Shown here: positions 1-6,015 of the stretch, piece by piece
Layout: each line of letters starts with the position of its first letter
How positions within the stretch are numbered: position 1 is the first letter of the stretch
DNA from: Burkholderiales bacterium
Lineage (GTDB): Bacteria; Pseudomonadota; Gammaproteobacteria; Burkholderiales; Burkholderiaceae_C
Assembly (NCBI GenBank): GCA_011390055.1
Contig: JAABTC010000109.1
Location: 1-6,418 of the forward strand
DNA: 6,418 bases
Direction: 5' to 3'
Made by a program: the position numbers and the translations under genes
The notes under the pieces: generated by a model
Told to the model about the DNA's origin: nothing
Seen by the model: the letters and a program-made list of their open reading frames with translations, nothing else
Database searches by the model: none

Positions 1-198
1 CGCCACGTGCACGCGCTGCAGCGCTGCGCCGAGCACCTGGCCGCGGCCGAGCAGCACGCCTCGCGCGGCAATGCCGAACTCGAACTGCTGGCCGAAGCGC
101 TGCGCTCGGCGCACGAGGCGCTGGGTGAGATCACTGGCGCATTCAGCGCCGACGACCTGCTGGGCGAGATCTTCGGGCGCTTCTGCATCGGCAAGTGA
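1..198 (+). CDS. mnmE: MnmE, tRNA uridine-5-carboxymethylaminomethyl modification GTPase (3' end only)
   Basis: Only the last 65 codons are present, in the frame starting at base 1; the stop is TGA at 196-198. MnmE, working with MnmG, builds the (carboxymethyl)aminomethyl group on the wobble uridine (U34) of certain tRNAs in the cytoplasm. The visible part is the end of the C-terminal helical domain. It carries the family's near-invariant ending: a Leu/Ala-rich helix, then LGEITG, FSADDLLGEIF and the terminal FCIGK with the conserved C-x-G-K cysteine. This ending closely matches what I recall of E. coli MnmE. The N-terminal folate-binding domain and the G domain lie upstream of the window. 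The next gene on the same strand starts 71 bp later and appears to have its own promoter, so mnmE is probably the end of its transcript. Identification is secure despite the truncation. Confidence 0.95.
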   Translation, partial: RHVHALQRCAEHLAAAEQHASRGNAELELLAEALRSAHEALGEITGAFSADDLLGEIFGRFCIGK

Positions 199-213
199 GC
201 CTGCACTCCCCGG

Positions 214-231
214 CGCCCCCGAACTGGGGCG
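214..231 (+). terminator. GC-rich hairpin after mnmE (weak terminator candidate)
   Basis: A perfect 6-bp inverted repeat, CGCCCC (214-219) and GGGGCG (226-231), encloses a 6-nt loop 16 bp past the mnmE stop. What follows is GTTGTGGG rather than a run of T, so this is not a textbook intrinsic terminator. It could be a weak terminator or an RNA 3'-end-stabilising hairpin. It also abuts the proposed -35 element of the next gene. Confidence 0.3.
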
Positions 232-232
232 G

Positions 233-261
233 TTGTGGGCACGACGCGGGATTCCGATAAT
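233..261 (+). promoter_or_regulatory. Candidate sigma70-type promoter for the cNMP-binding gene
   Basis: TTGTGG (233-238) matches the -35 consensus at its first three bases. GATAAT (256-261) matches the -10 consensus at five of six. The spacer is exactly 17 bp. Transcription would be expected to start about 6-8 bases past the -10 box, around 267-269. The ATG is at 270, so the transcript would have virtually no 5' leader. This is a motif-based inference; the -10 box is the strong part. Confidence 0.5.
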
Positions 262-269
262 CCGCACCC

Positions 270-737
270 ATGGACATTCAAGACCTCCACGGCGCGGTGC
301 AATCGTTGAACGCGCCCGACGCTTTCAAACCGCGGTTGTCGCTCGAACAGTGGCGTGCGTTCCAGACCTATCTGACACGTTACGAGATTCGCTCTGGGGA
401 CCTGCTTGTCAAGCAGGACGAGCACGACCGCACGATGTACCTGCTCGAGCGCGGCACGCTGCAGGTCTTCGTCAGCAACGCCAAGCCGGGGGTTTCGCGC
501 CTGTCGATCCTGCGCGCCGGGTCGGTGGTCGGCGAGGCAGGGCTGTTCAGCGACCAGCCGCGCATGGCCAACGTCGAAGCCATGAGCGCCAGCGTGGTCT
601 GGGCGCTGCGGGGCGTTCGGCTCGAGGAGCTGATCGCGCGCAACGCGCCGGTCGCGCTCGAAGTGATCCGGGCCGCCGCGGCGGTGATGGGCGTGCGCAT
701 GCGGGCCAACATCGAGCAGGGCCAAGCGGTCAGCTGA
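270..737 (+). CDS. Single-domain cyclic-nucleotide-binding (CRP/CAP effector-fold) protein, 155 aa
   Basis: The protein is one cNMP-binding beta-roll (about residues 22-125) plus a short C-terminal helix (about 127-150). Recognisable features are the SGDLLVKQDE turn (42-51), the MYLLERGTLQVF strand pair (56-67), and a phosphate-binding cassette at 88-104. That cassette has Gly88-Glu89 in the ribose-contacting position and Arg98 in the phosphate-contacting position (GEAGLFSDQPRMANVEA). Both key residues are present, so ligand binding is plausible. Nothing follows the helix: there is no helix-turn-helix, kinase or channel domain, so it is not a CRP-type transcription factor. It may sense cAMP or another nucleotide and act through a partner, but the partner is not evident. 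No Shine-Dalgarno precedes the ATG, which fits the near-leaderless promoter placed just upstream. It converges on the antiporter gene with a 33-bp gap. The fold is confident; the biological role is unknown. Confidence 0.85.
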   Translation: MDIQDLHGAVQSLNAPDAFKPRLSLEQWRAFQTYLTRYEIRSGDLLVKQDEHDRTMYLLERGTLQVFVSNAKPGVSRLSILRAGSVVGEAGLFSDQPRMANVEAMSASVVWALRGVRLEELIARNAPVALEVIRAAAAVMGVRMRANIEQGQAVS

Positions 738-770
738 TCCCCGCGGCGCGCGGCACCTGGTCGCCGCCCC

Positions 771-2768
771 TCAACGCCGCAGCAACTTTTCCTCGGCCAG
801 CGCCAGCGCTTCCGGCAGCCCGGACAGCACCAGTGTGTCGCCCGCGCGCAGGCGTGCAGCGTCGTCGGCGGGGCCTACCGGTCCGCTGGCCTGGCGCAGC
901 GAAACCACCTGCACGCCGACAGCGCCGAGCGCCTGCTGCCCCAGCGACTGACCGAGGCAGGGCGCGGCCGCCGGCAGGGTGAGACTCGTCAGGCGCGCCT
1001 GTTGCAGCTCTTCCACGGTGTCGTCGTCGGCGCCATGGAAGTAGCCGCGCAGCAGACCGTAGCGCGCATCGCGGGCATCGCGCGCGATGCGGATCACCCG
1101 CCGCATCGGCACGCCCACCAGGGCCAGCGCATGGCTGGCCAGCATCAACGAGCCCTCGATGGCTTCGGGCACCACCTCGGTCGCGCCGGCGGCCTTCAGG
1201 CGGTCGAGGTCGCTGTCGTCGACGGTGCGCACGACGACGGGCACGTGCGCCGCATGCGAACGCACCACCTCGAGGATCTTCAAAGCGGAGGGGGTGTCGT
1301 GGTAGCTCACCACCACCGCGCTGGCCCGTGCCAGGCCGGCGGCCATCAAGCTGCGCAGGCGCGCGGCGTCGCCGAACACCACGCTCTGGCCTGCGGCGGC
1401 CGCCTGGCGCACGCGGTCGGGGTCGAGGTCGAGCGCCATGTAGGGGATCTTTTCGCCGTCGAGCAGCCGCGCCAGGTTCTGCCCGCTGCGCCCGTAACCG
1501 CAGATGATCACGTGCGACTCGGTGGCAATCGACTTCTTGGCGATCGACGTCAGCGCCACCGACTGCAGCAGCCAGTCGGTGGCCGAGAGGCGCGCCACGA
1601 TGCGGTTGCTGTACATCACGACAAAGGGCGTGGCCAGCATCGAGAGCACCATGCTGGCCAGCACGGGGCTGAGCCACTCCTTGGCCACCAGGCCCGCCTC
1701 GCTGCCCAGCGTCAGCAGGATGAAGCCGAACTCTCCGGCCTGCGCCAGGTACAGCCCGGTGCGCAGCGCGACGCCAGGTGGTGCGCCGAAGGCACGCGCC
1801 AGCACGGCCACCAGCCCGGCCTTGGCGATCACCGGCAGGCACGACAGCAGCAGCACCAGCAGCCACTGGTCGAGCACAGGCCGCCAGTCGAGTTTCATGC
1901 CGATGGTGATGAAGAACAGGCCCAGCAGAACATCGTGGAAGGGCCGGATGTCGGTCTCGACCTGGTGCTTGTATTCGGTCTCGGCCACCAGCATGCCTGC
2001 CACGAAGGCGCCCAGCGCCAGGGAGAGTCCGGCGTGTTCGGTGAGCCAGGCCAGGCCCAAGGTGATCAGCAGCAGGTTCAGCACGAACAGCTCTTCGCTC
2101 TTGCGCCGCGCCACCTGTGTCAACCACCAGCGCATCACCTGCTGCCCGCCGGTCAGCAACAGCACCAGCAGCACGGTGGCCTTCAGGACCGCCCAGCCGA
2201 GCGTGGCCGCCATGTCGCCCCCCGTGCTGCCGAGCGCCGGGATCAGCACCAGCAGCGGCACGACGGCCAGGTCCTGGAACAGCAGCACGCCCATCACGCG
2301 CTTGCCGTGTTCGGTTTCCAGCTCCAGGCGGTCGGCCATCAATTTGACGACGATCGCGGTGGACGACATCGCCACCGCGCTGCCCAGCACCAGCGCGCCC
2401 GCGAAGCCCAGCTCCCAAGGCCGCGCGGCGTACGAGAACAGCGCGATCAGCAGCGCATTGCCGAGCAAGGCGCCGACGATGGTCAGCATCACCTGCGACA
2501 GCCCGAGGCCGAACACCAGCGAGCGCATCGCGCGCAGCTTGCGCAGGTTGAACTCCAGGCCGATGACGAACATCAGGAAGACGACGCCGAATTCGGCCAG
2601 GTACTCGACCGCTGCCGAGTCGCGCGCCAGCGCCAGCGCGTTCGGCCCGATCAGCACGCCGACCGTCAGGTAACCGAGGATCGGCGGCAGCTTGAGCGAG
2701 CGGCACGCCACCACGCCGAGCACGGCGGCCACCAGGTACAGCAGGACGAGTTCGAGGGTCGATGCCAT
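771..2768 (-). CDS. CPA2-family monovalent cation:proton antiporter with C-terminal RCK (TrkA-N and TrkA-C) domains, 665 aa
   Basis: This is an inner-membrane transporter expected to exchange K+ or Na+ for H+. Residues about 5-385 form the Na+/H+-exchanger membrane domain with about a dozen hydrophobic segments. They include LPPILGYLTVGVLIGP (27-42), the FLMFVIGLEF stretch (64-73), and the VLLFQDLAVVPLL helix (161-173) with Asp166 at the usual ion-binding position. Residues about 418-535 form a TrkA-N/RCK Rossmann domain: HVIICGYGRSGQNLARLL has the GxGxxG nucleotide loop (424-429), and DLD at 447-449 ends the second strand. Residues about 575-660 look like a TrkA-C domain (RAGDTLVLSG at 641-650), which E. 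coli KefB and KefC lack. The family is often annotated KefB, but I see no basis for calling it glutathione-gated. The chosen ATG is followed at once by the first membrane helix. No good Shine-Dalgarno is visible. The gene is divergent from kdsD and convergent with the cNMP gene. Confidence 0.9.
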   Translation of the reverse strand: MASTLELVLLYLVAAVLGVVACRSLKLPPILGYLTVGVLIGPNALALARDSAAVEYLAEFGVVFLMFVIGLEFNLRKLRAMRSLVFGLGLSQVMLTIVGALLGNALLIALFSYAARPWELGFAGALVLGSAVAMSSTAIVVKLMADRLELETEHGKRVMGVLLFQDLAVVPLLVLIPALGSTGGDMAATLGWAVLKATVLLVLLLTGGQQVMRWWLTQVARRKSEELFVLNLLLITLGLAWLTEHAGLSLALGAFVAGMLVAETEYKHQVETDIRPFHDVLLGLFFITIGMKLDWRPVLDQWLLVLLLSCLPVIAKAGLVAVLARAFGAPPGVALRTGLYLAQAGEFGFILLTLGSEAGLVAKEWLSPVLASMVLSMLATPFVVMYSNRIVARLSATDWLLQSVALTSIAKKSIATESHVIICGYGRSGQNLARLLDGEKIPYMALDLDPDRVRQAAAAGQSVVFGDAARLRSLMAAGLARASAVVVSYHDTPSALKILEVVRSHAAHVPVVVRTVDDSDLDRLKAAGATEVVPEAIEGSLMLASHALALVGVPMRRVIRIARDARDARYGLLRGYFHGADDDTVEELQQARLTSLTLPAAAPCLGQSLGQQALGAVGVQVVSLRQASGPVGPADDAARLRAGDTLVLSGLPEALALAEEKLLRR

Positions 2769-2802
2769 CGGTTGGAGCCAGGAACGTCCAAGGCCCGCGG
2801 CC

Positions 2803-2808
2803 TAGAAT
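2803..2808 (+). promoter_or_regulatory. Candidate -10 box for the kdsD-kdsC-lptC-SDR operon
   Basis: TAGAAT matches the sigma70 -10 consensus at five of six bases. It sits in the 66-bp divergent region (2769-2834) between the antiporter and kdsD. Initiation near 2814-2816 would give a leader of about 20 nt before the kdsD GTG. The best-placed -35 windows (2779-2785) match poorly, so the promoter may need an activator or be weak. I could not find a convincing promoter for the antiporter on the other strand in the same region. Confidence 0.4.
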
Positions 2809-2834
2809 CGCCCGCCAAGTAAACCACGAGTGCC

Positions 2835-3848
2835 GTGCAACCTCCTTCGACCACCGCGGTTCCGCCTGCCACCTTCGATGCCGGTCGCGCGCTGATGCTG
2901 GCCGCGCAGACCCTGGACATCGAGGCGGCCGCGCTGTCGGGGGCCAAGCAGCGCCTGGGCAACGGCTTCGCGCGCGCGGTGCAGGCGATGCTCGCCTGCC
3001 GCGGCCGCGTCGTCGTGATGGGCATGGGCAAGAGCGGCCATGTCGGGCGCAAGATCGCCGCCACGCTCGCGTCCACCGGCACACCCGCGATGTTCGTGCA
3101 CCCGGCCGAGGCCAGCCACGGCGATCTGGGCATGGTGACGCCCGGCGACATCGTCATCGCGATCTCCAACTCCGGCGAGAGCGATGAACTGAACGTCATC
3201 GTGCCCGTGCTGCGGCGCCTGAAGGTGCCGCTGATCGCGCTGACCGGCAAGCCGGGCTCCACGCTGGCGCGCCACGCCGACATGGTGATCGAGAGCACGG
3301 TCGAGCAGGAGGCCTGCCCGCTCAACCTGGCACCCACCGCCAGCACCACCACGCAGATGGCCCTGGGCGACGCCCTGGCCGTGGCCTTGCTCGATGCGCG
3401 CGGGTTTCGCGAGGAAGACTTCGCGCGATCGCACCCCGGCGGCGCGCTCGGCCGCAAGCTGCTGATCCACGTGCGCGACCTGATGCGCCAGGGTGAGGAG
3501 GTGCCGAGGGTCGGACCCGAGGCCGGCTTGAACGACGTGCTGCGCCAGATGACCGGCAAGGGCCTGGGCTTCACCGCGGTGGTCGACGCTGCCGATGCTG
3601 TGCTGGGCATCTTCACCGACGGCGACTTGCGCCGGCTGATCGAACGCGGCGCCGACCTGCGCAGCCTGCGTGCCAGCGACGTGATGCACCGCCAGCCGCG
3701 CCGGGTCGCCGCCGATGCGCTGGCCGTGGAAGCCGCCGACCTGATGGAGCAACACCGCATCACCAGCGTGCTGGTGATCGAGGGCGAGCCGCCACGCCTG
3801 GTCGGCACGCTCAATTCCAACGACCTGATGCGCGCGAAGGTCATCTAG
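2835..3848 (+). CDS. kdsD: D-arabinose-5-phosphate isomerase (KpsF/GutQ/KdsD family), 337 aa
   Basis: Cytoplasmic enzyme that converts D-ribulose-5-phosphate to D-arabinose-5-phosphate, the entry step to the LPS sugar KDO. An N-terminal SIS sugar-isomerase domain (about 40-190) contains VVVMGMGKSGHVGRK (59-73), HGDLGMVTP (95-103) and the phosphate-binding SNSGES (111-116). Two CBS domains follow (about 213-270, with GIFTDGDLRR at 258-267, and about 276-335). By recalled alignment, the four residues implicated in catalysis in E. coli KdsD (Lys59, Glu111, Glu152, His193) correspond to Lys66, Glu118, Glu159 and His200; all are present. GTG at 2835 is the first possible start after an in-frame stop (TAA, 2820-2822) and gives a length close to the E. 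coli enzyme (328 aa). The ATG at 2895 would remove the N-terminal helix. The next gene is kdsC, overlapping by one base. The paralogues KpsF and GutQ cannot be fully excluded, but the neighbours favour KdsD. Confidence 0.95.
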   Translation: MQPPSTTAVPPATFDAGRALMLAAQTLDIEAAALSGAKQRLGNGFARAVQAMLACRGRVVVMGMGKSGHVGRKIAATLASTGTPAMFVHPAEASHGDLGMVTPGDIVIAISNSGESDELNVIVPVLRRLKVPLIALTGKPGSTLARHADMVIESTVEQEACPLNLAPTASTTTQMALGDALAVALLDARGFREEDFARSHPGGALGRKLLIHVRDLMRQGEEVPRVGPEAGLNDVLRQMTGKGLGFTAVVDAADAVLGIFTDGDLRRLIERGADLRSLRASDVMHRQPRRVAADALAVEAADLMEQHRITSVLVIEGEPPRLVGTLNSNDLMRAKVI

Positions 3849-4417
3849 TGCCGGCCTTGAGTTTTGCGCCCGAGCTGCTGCTGAAGGCCCAGGGCCGCGG
3901 GCTGGGTTTGAAAGCCGCGTTGTTCGACGTCGACGGCGTGCTGACCGACGGGCGCCTGTACATCGGCGAGCAAGGTGAAACGGTCAAGGCCTTCTCGGTG
4001 CTCGACGGCCAGGGCCTGAAGCTGCTGGTTGCCGGCGGCATCCTGCCCTTGATCGTCACCGGTCGCGATTCACCGGCCGTGAGGCGACGCGTGGACGACC
4101 TCGGGCTGGCGCACGCGGTCTATGGCGCGCACGACAAACTCGCCGCCGCGGACGCGCTGTTGAGCAGCCTGCAGCTCGGCTGGGACGAGGTGGCCGTCAT
4201 GGGCGACGACTGGCCCGACCTGCCCTTGATGGCACATGCGGCGTTCTGCTGTGCACCGGCCAACGCCCATGTCGAAGTGCGCGCGGTTGCCCACCATGTC
4301 ACCCAGGCGCGCGGCGGCGAAGGCGCAGCGCGCGAATGTTGCGATCTGCTGTTGATCGCCGCGGGGCGATACGCCGCGCTGTTGCGCGGCCACCAGACCA
4401 CGCTCGACCGCGCCTGA
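3848..4417 (+). CDS. kdsC: 3-deoxy-D-manno-octulosonate-8-phosphate phosphatase (HAD superfamily, KdsC), 189 aa
   Basis: Cytoplasmic phosphatase releasing KDO from KDO-8-phosphate, the last step before CMP-activation. It belongs to the small C0-type (cap-less) HAD phosphatases. Motif I is LFDVDGVLTDG with nucleophile Asp27 and acid/base Asp29. Motif II is IVTGRDS with Thr71. The motif III lysine is Lys97 (GAHDK). Motif IV is GDDWPDLPLM with Asp120, Asp121 and Asp124. The C-terminal GGEGAARECCDLLL resembles the conserved KdsC tail that closes the neighbouring active site in the tetramer. Length is typical (about 170-190 aa). The GTG start shares its G with the kdsD stop (TAGTG, 3846-3850). GAAGGT at 3836-3841 provides a Shine-Dalgarno with a 6-nt spacer, so translation is probably coupled to kdsD. 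Confidence 0.95.
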   Translation: MPALSFAPELLLKAQGRGLGLKAALFDVDGVLTDGRLYIGEQGETVKAFSVLDGQGLKLLVAGGILPLIVTGRDSPAVRRRVDDLGLAHAVYGAHDKLAAADALLSSLQLGWDEVAVMGDDWPDLPLMAHAAFCCAPANAHVEVRAVAHHVTQARGGEGAARECCDLLLIAAGRYAALLRGHQTTLDRA

Positions 4418-4455
4418 GCGCACCCGGTCGTCGGCGAACTGCTCAGCGAACCGCG

Positions 4456-5121
4456 ATGGACATCGACACCCTGTTGCAGCCGCTGGACGAACTGCCGGCG
4501 GCCACCACGCCGCCGCGGCCGCGCCAGCCCTGGCACTGGCGGCTGCGCCAGACGATCTCCGCCTACCTGCCGTTGCTGCTGATGGCGATGCTGGCCCTCG
4601 GGACCTGGTGGTTGGTGCAGAACACGCCGAGCCCGGAATCGCCGCGCGCAGCCGCCGCGCCGCGCCATGAACCCGACTACACGATGCAGGGCTTCACGCT
4701 GCAGCGATTCGACGCCGCCGGCCGGTTGCGGGTGCAGGTGCAAGGCCAGCAGCTGCGCCATTACCCCGACACCGACACGCTCGAAATCGATGCCGTGTCG
4801 ATCCGCGCACTGGGCCCAGACGGCACCGTCACGCGTGCGGTGGCGCAGCGCGCCGTGGCCAAAGGCGATGCCAGCGAAGTGCAGTTGCTTGGCGGCGCCC
4901 AGGTCATCCACGAAGCCACCGCGCAGAGTCGGCAGATCGAATTCGAGAGCGAGTTCCTGCATGCCTACCTCGACACCGAGCGGCTGCGCTCGCACCTGCC
5001 CGTGCGCCTCACCCAGGCCGGCAGCGAGTGGCGCGTCGGCTCGATCGACTACGACCACCCGACGCGCTTGGTGCGCCTGGGCCCGCCGGTGCGGGCGCGG
5101 CTCGAGGTGCCGCGCCGGTGA
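4456..5121 (+). CDS. lptC: LPS export system inner-membrane protein LptC, 221 aa
   Basis: LptC is the single-span inner-membrane subunit attached to the LptB2FG transporter. Its periplasmic beta-jellyroll receives LPS and passes it to LptA. Here a cytoplasmic, proline-rich N-terminus (1-35) is followed by one membrane helix at about 36-54 (SAYLPLLLMAMLALGTWWLV). The LptC domain runs from about 73 to 215. It opens with PDYTMQGFTLQRFDAAGRL and includes LRHYPDTDTLEID and a late EFESEFLHAYLDTERLRSHLPV segment, all typical of betaproteobacterial LptC. The N-terminal tail is somewhat longer than in E. coli LptC (191 aa). ATG at 4456 is the first start past the kdsC stop and puts the membrane helix in a sensible place. 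Earlier in-frame starts would overlap kdsC heavily. No strong Shine-Dalgarno is visible. The gap to kdsC is 38 bp. Confidence 0.92.
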   Translation: MDIDTLLQPLDELPAATTPPRPRQPWHWRLRQTISAYLPLLLMAMLALGTWWLVQNTPSPESPRAAAAPRHEPDYTMQGFTLQRFDAAGRLRVQVQGQQLRHYPDTDTLEIDAVSIRALGPDGTVTRAVAQRAVAKGDASEVQLLGGAQVIHEATAQSRQIEFESEFLHAYLDTERLRSHLPVRLTQAGSEWRVGSIDYDHPTRLVRLGPPVRARLEVPRR

Positions 5122-5912
5122 GTGCGCGCCTGGTGTTCCTGACCGGGGCGTCGAGCGGCATCGGGCAGGCGCTGGCGGCGCATTACGCAGCGGCCGGCTG
5201 GCGGCTGGCACTGGCGGTGCGCAGGGTCGACGAAACCAGGGCCTGGGCCCACGCCCAAGGCCTCGGCCCGGAACGCTGCCAGGTCTACCCCGCCGACGTG
5301 CAGGACATCGACAGCATCGTCGCCGCGGGGCAGCGGTGCATCGACGAATTTGGCCTGCCCGACGTGGTTATCGCCAGCGCCGGCATCAGTGTCGGCATGG
5401 ACACGGCGGTGCGCGCCGACCTCGACGTCATGCGCGACACTTTCGCGGTCAACAACCTCGGACTGGCCGCCACGTTCCATCCCTTCGTTCGCGCGATGCG
5501 CGAGCGCGGCAGCGGCCGCCTGGTCGGCATCGCCAGCGTCGGCGCCATCCGCGGGATGCCAGGCCACGGCGCGTACTGCGGCAGCAAGGCCGCCGTGATC
5601 GCGTACTGCGAAAGCCTGCGCGGCGAGTGTCGCGGCAGCGGTGTGCAGGTGGTCACGCTGGTGCCAGGCTACATCGCCACACCGCTGACGGCGGCCAACC
5701 CCTACCCGATGCCGTTCCTGATGCAGGCGCCTGCGTTCGCCGAATGCGCGTTCGAGGCCATCGAACGCGGCCACAGCTACCGCGTGATTCCCTGGCCGAT
5801 GGGGTGGGTCGCGAAGGTGCTCAGGATGCTGCCGAACCGCTGGTTCGACCGGCTCTTTGCCGGGCGCGGGCGCAAGCCCCGGCGCGGCGCTGCCTCCCCG
5901 CCGGCCGCCTGA
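5118..5912 (+). CDS. SDR-family NAD(P)-dependent oxidoreductase, 264 aa
   Basis: Classical short-chain dehydrogenase/reductase; substrate unknown. The Rossmann cofactor loop is TGASSGIG (9-16). Two arginines at the end of strand 2 (Arg35-Arg36) favour NADPH over NADH. Asp60 occupies the adenine-ring position (ADV). The usual NNAG is changed to ASAG (86-89). The catalytic tetrad reads Asn112, Ser140, Tyr153 and Lys157 (YCGSK), and PGYIATP (183-189) is the conserved post-active-site loop, so the enzyme looks active. Residues about 228-258 carry a tryptophan-rich, amphipathic, increasingly basic tail (PWPMGWVAKVLRMLPNRWF, then several Arg/Lys) suggesting peripheral membrane contact. The GTG start overlaps the lptC stop as GTGA, and GAGGTG (5104-5109) supplies a Shine-Dalgarno 8 nt upstream, so translation is coupled to lptC. 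The context hints at an envelope, lipid or sugar role, which is inference only. Confidence 0.9.
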   Translation: MSARLVFLTGASSGIGQALAAHYAAAGWRLALAVRRVDETRAWAHAQGLGPERCQVYPADVQDIDSIVAAGQRCIDEFGLPDVVIASAGISVGMDTAVRADLDVMRDTFAVNNLGLAATFHPFVRAMRERGSGRLVGIASVGAIRGMPGHGAYCGSKAAVIAYCESLRGECRGSGVQVVTLVPGYIATPLTAANPYPMPFLMQAPAFAECAFEAIERGHSYRVIPWPMGWVAKVLRMLPNRWFDRLFAGRGRKPRRGAASPPAA

Positions 5913-5922
5913 AGACGGCGGC
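5904..5922 (+). terminator. Hairpin at the end of the SDR gene (weak terminator candidate)
   Basis: GCCGCC (5904-5909) pairs perfectly with GGCGGC (5917-5922) across a 7-nt loop that contains the SDR stop codon. Only TTGCG follows, so there is no U-tract. It might mark the operon's end or stabilise the mRNA. A 6-bp GC stem in such GC-rich DNA can also be chance. Confidence 0.25.
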
Positions 5923-5951
5923 TTGCGTCGGTGCCGGGTGCCGACTACAGT
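5923..5951 (+). promoter_or_regulatory. Candidate sigma70-type promoter for the DUF5916-type gene
   Basis: TTGCGT (5923-5928) and TACAGT (5946-5951) are separated by exactly 17 bp. The -35 box matches consensus at TTG only, and the -10 box at four of six. Initiation near 5957-5959 would give a leader of about 190 nt before the ATG at 6150, unusually long for this compact region. The hexamers are modest; the spacing and position after the operon end are the supporting points. Confidence 0.35.
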
Positions 5952-6003
5952 GCGCACGTTCGTCGGCCTCGTGAAATCCGCCGGGTGCCGCGCGCCGCCC
6001 CGC

Positions 6004-6010
6004 AAGGAGG
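6004..6010 (+). promoter_or_regulatory. Consensus Shine-Dalgarno AAGGAGG
   Basis: AAGGAGGT (6004-6011) pairs perfectly with the 3' end of 16S rRNA. It lies 5 nt from the ATG at 6016, near-ideal spacing. No other start in the window has a ribosome-binding site this strong. It does not serve the large downstream gene, whose ATG is about 140 nt further on. Confidence 0.6.
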
Positions 6011-6015
6011 TTCCC

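Noticed and set aside
741..767. Possible bidirectional terminator between the convergent cNMP and antiporter genes
   Set aside because: Only short alternative stems of 5 bp (such as GCGGC 750-754 with GCCGC 763-767) and no T-run on either side; in this base composition such stems are expected by chance.
71..982. A 303-codon + strand frame overlapping the mnmE end, the cNMP gene and the antiporter end
   Set aside because: Arg/Pro/Ala-rich low-complexity translation crossing three better-supported genes; no recognisable motif.
1002..2822. A 606-codon open frame on the + strand opposite the antiporter gene
   Set aside because: It is rich in Gln, His, Arg and Ala with no domain, the usual product of reading the complement of a GC-rich gene. 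The - strand frame has full antiporter domains and motifs.
2666..3844. Long - strand frame opposite kdsD
   Set aside because: Ser/Arg/Ala-rich antisense shadow of kdsD, which has complete SIS and CBS domains on the + strand.
5208..5225. TGGCAC-type sigma54 -24-like sequence (a similar one lies near 4530)
   Set aside because: Spacing and the -12 half do not match, and both copies are inside well-supported coding sequence (SDR and lptC).
5933..5990. 11-base direct repeat GCCGGGTGCCG (5933-5943 and 5980-5990)
   Set aside because: Two copies of a low-complexity GC word 47 bp apart with no third copy or symmetry; not enough to call an operator or repeat family.
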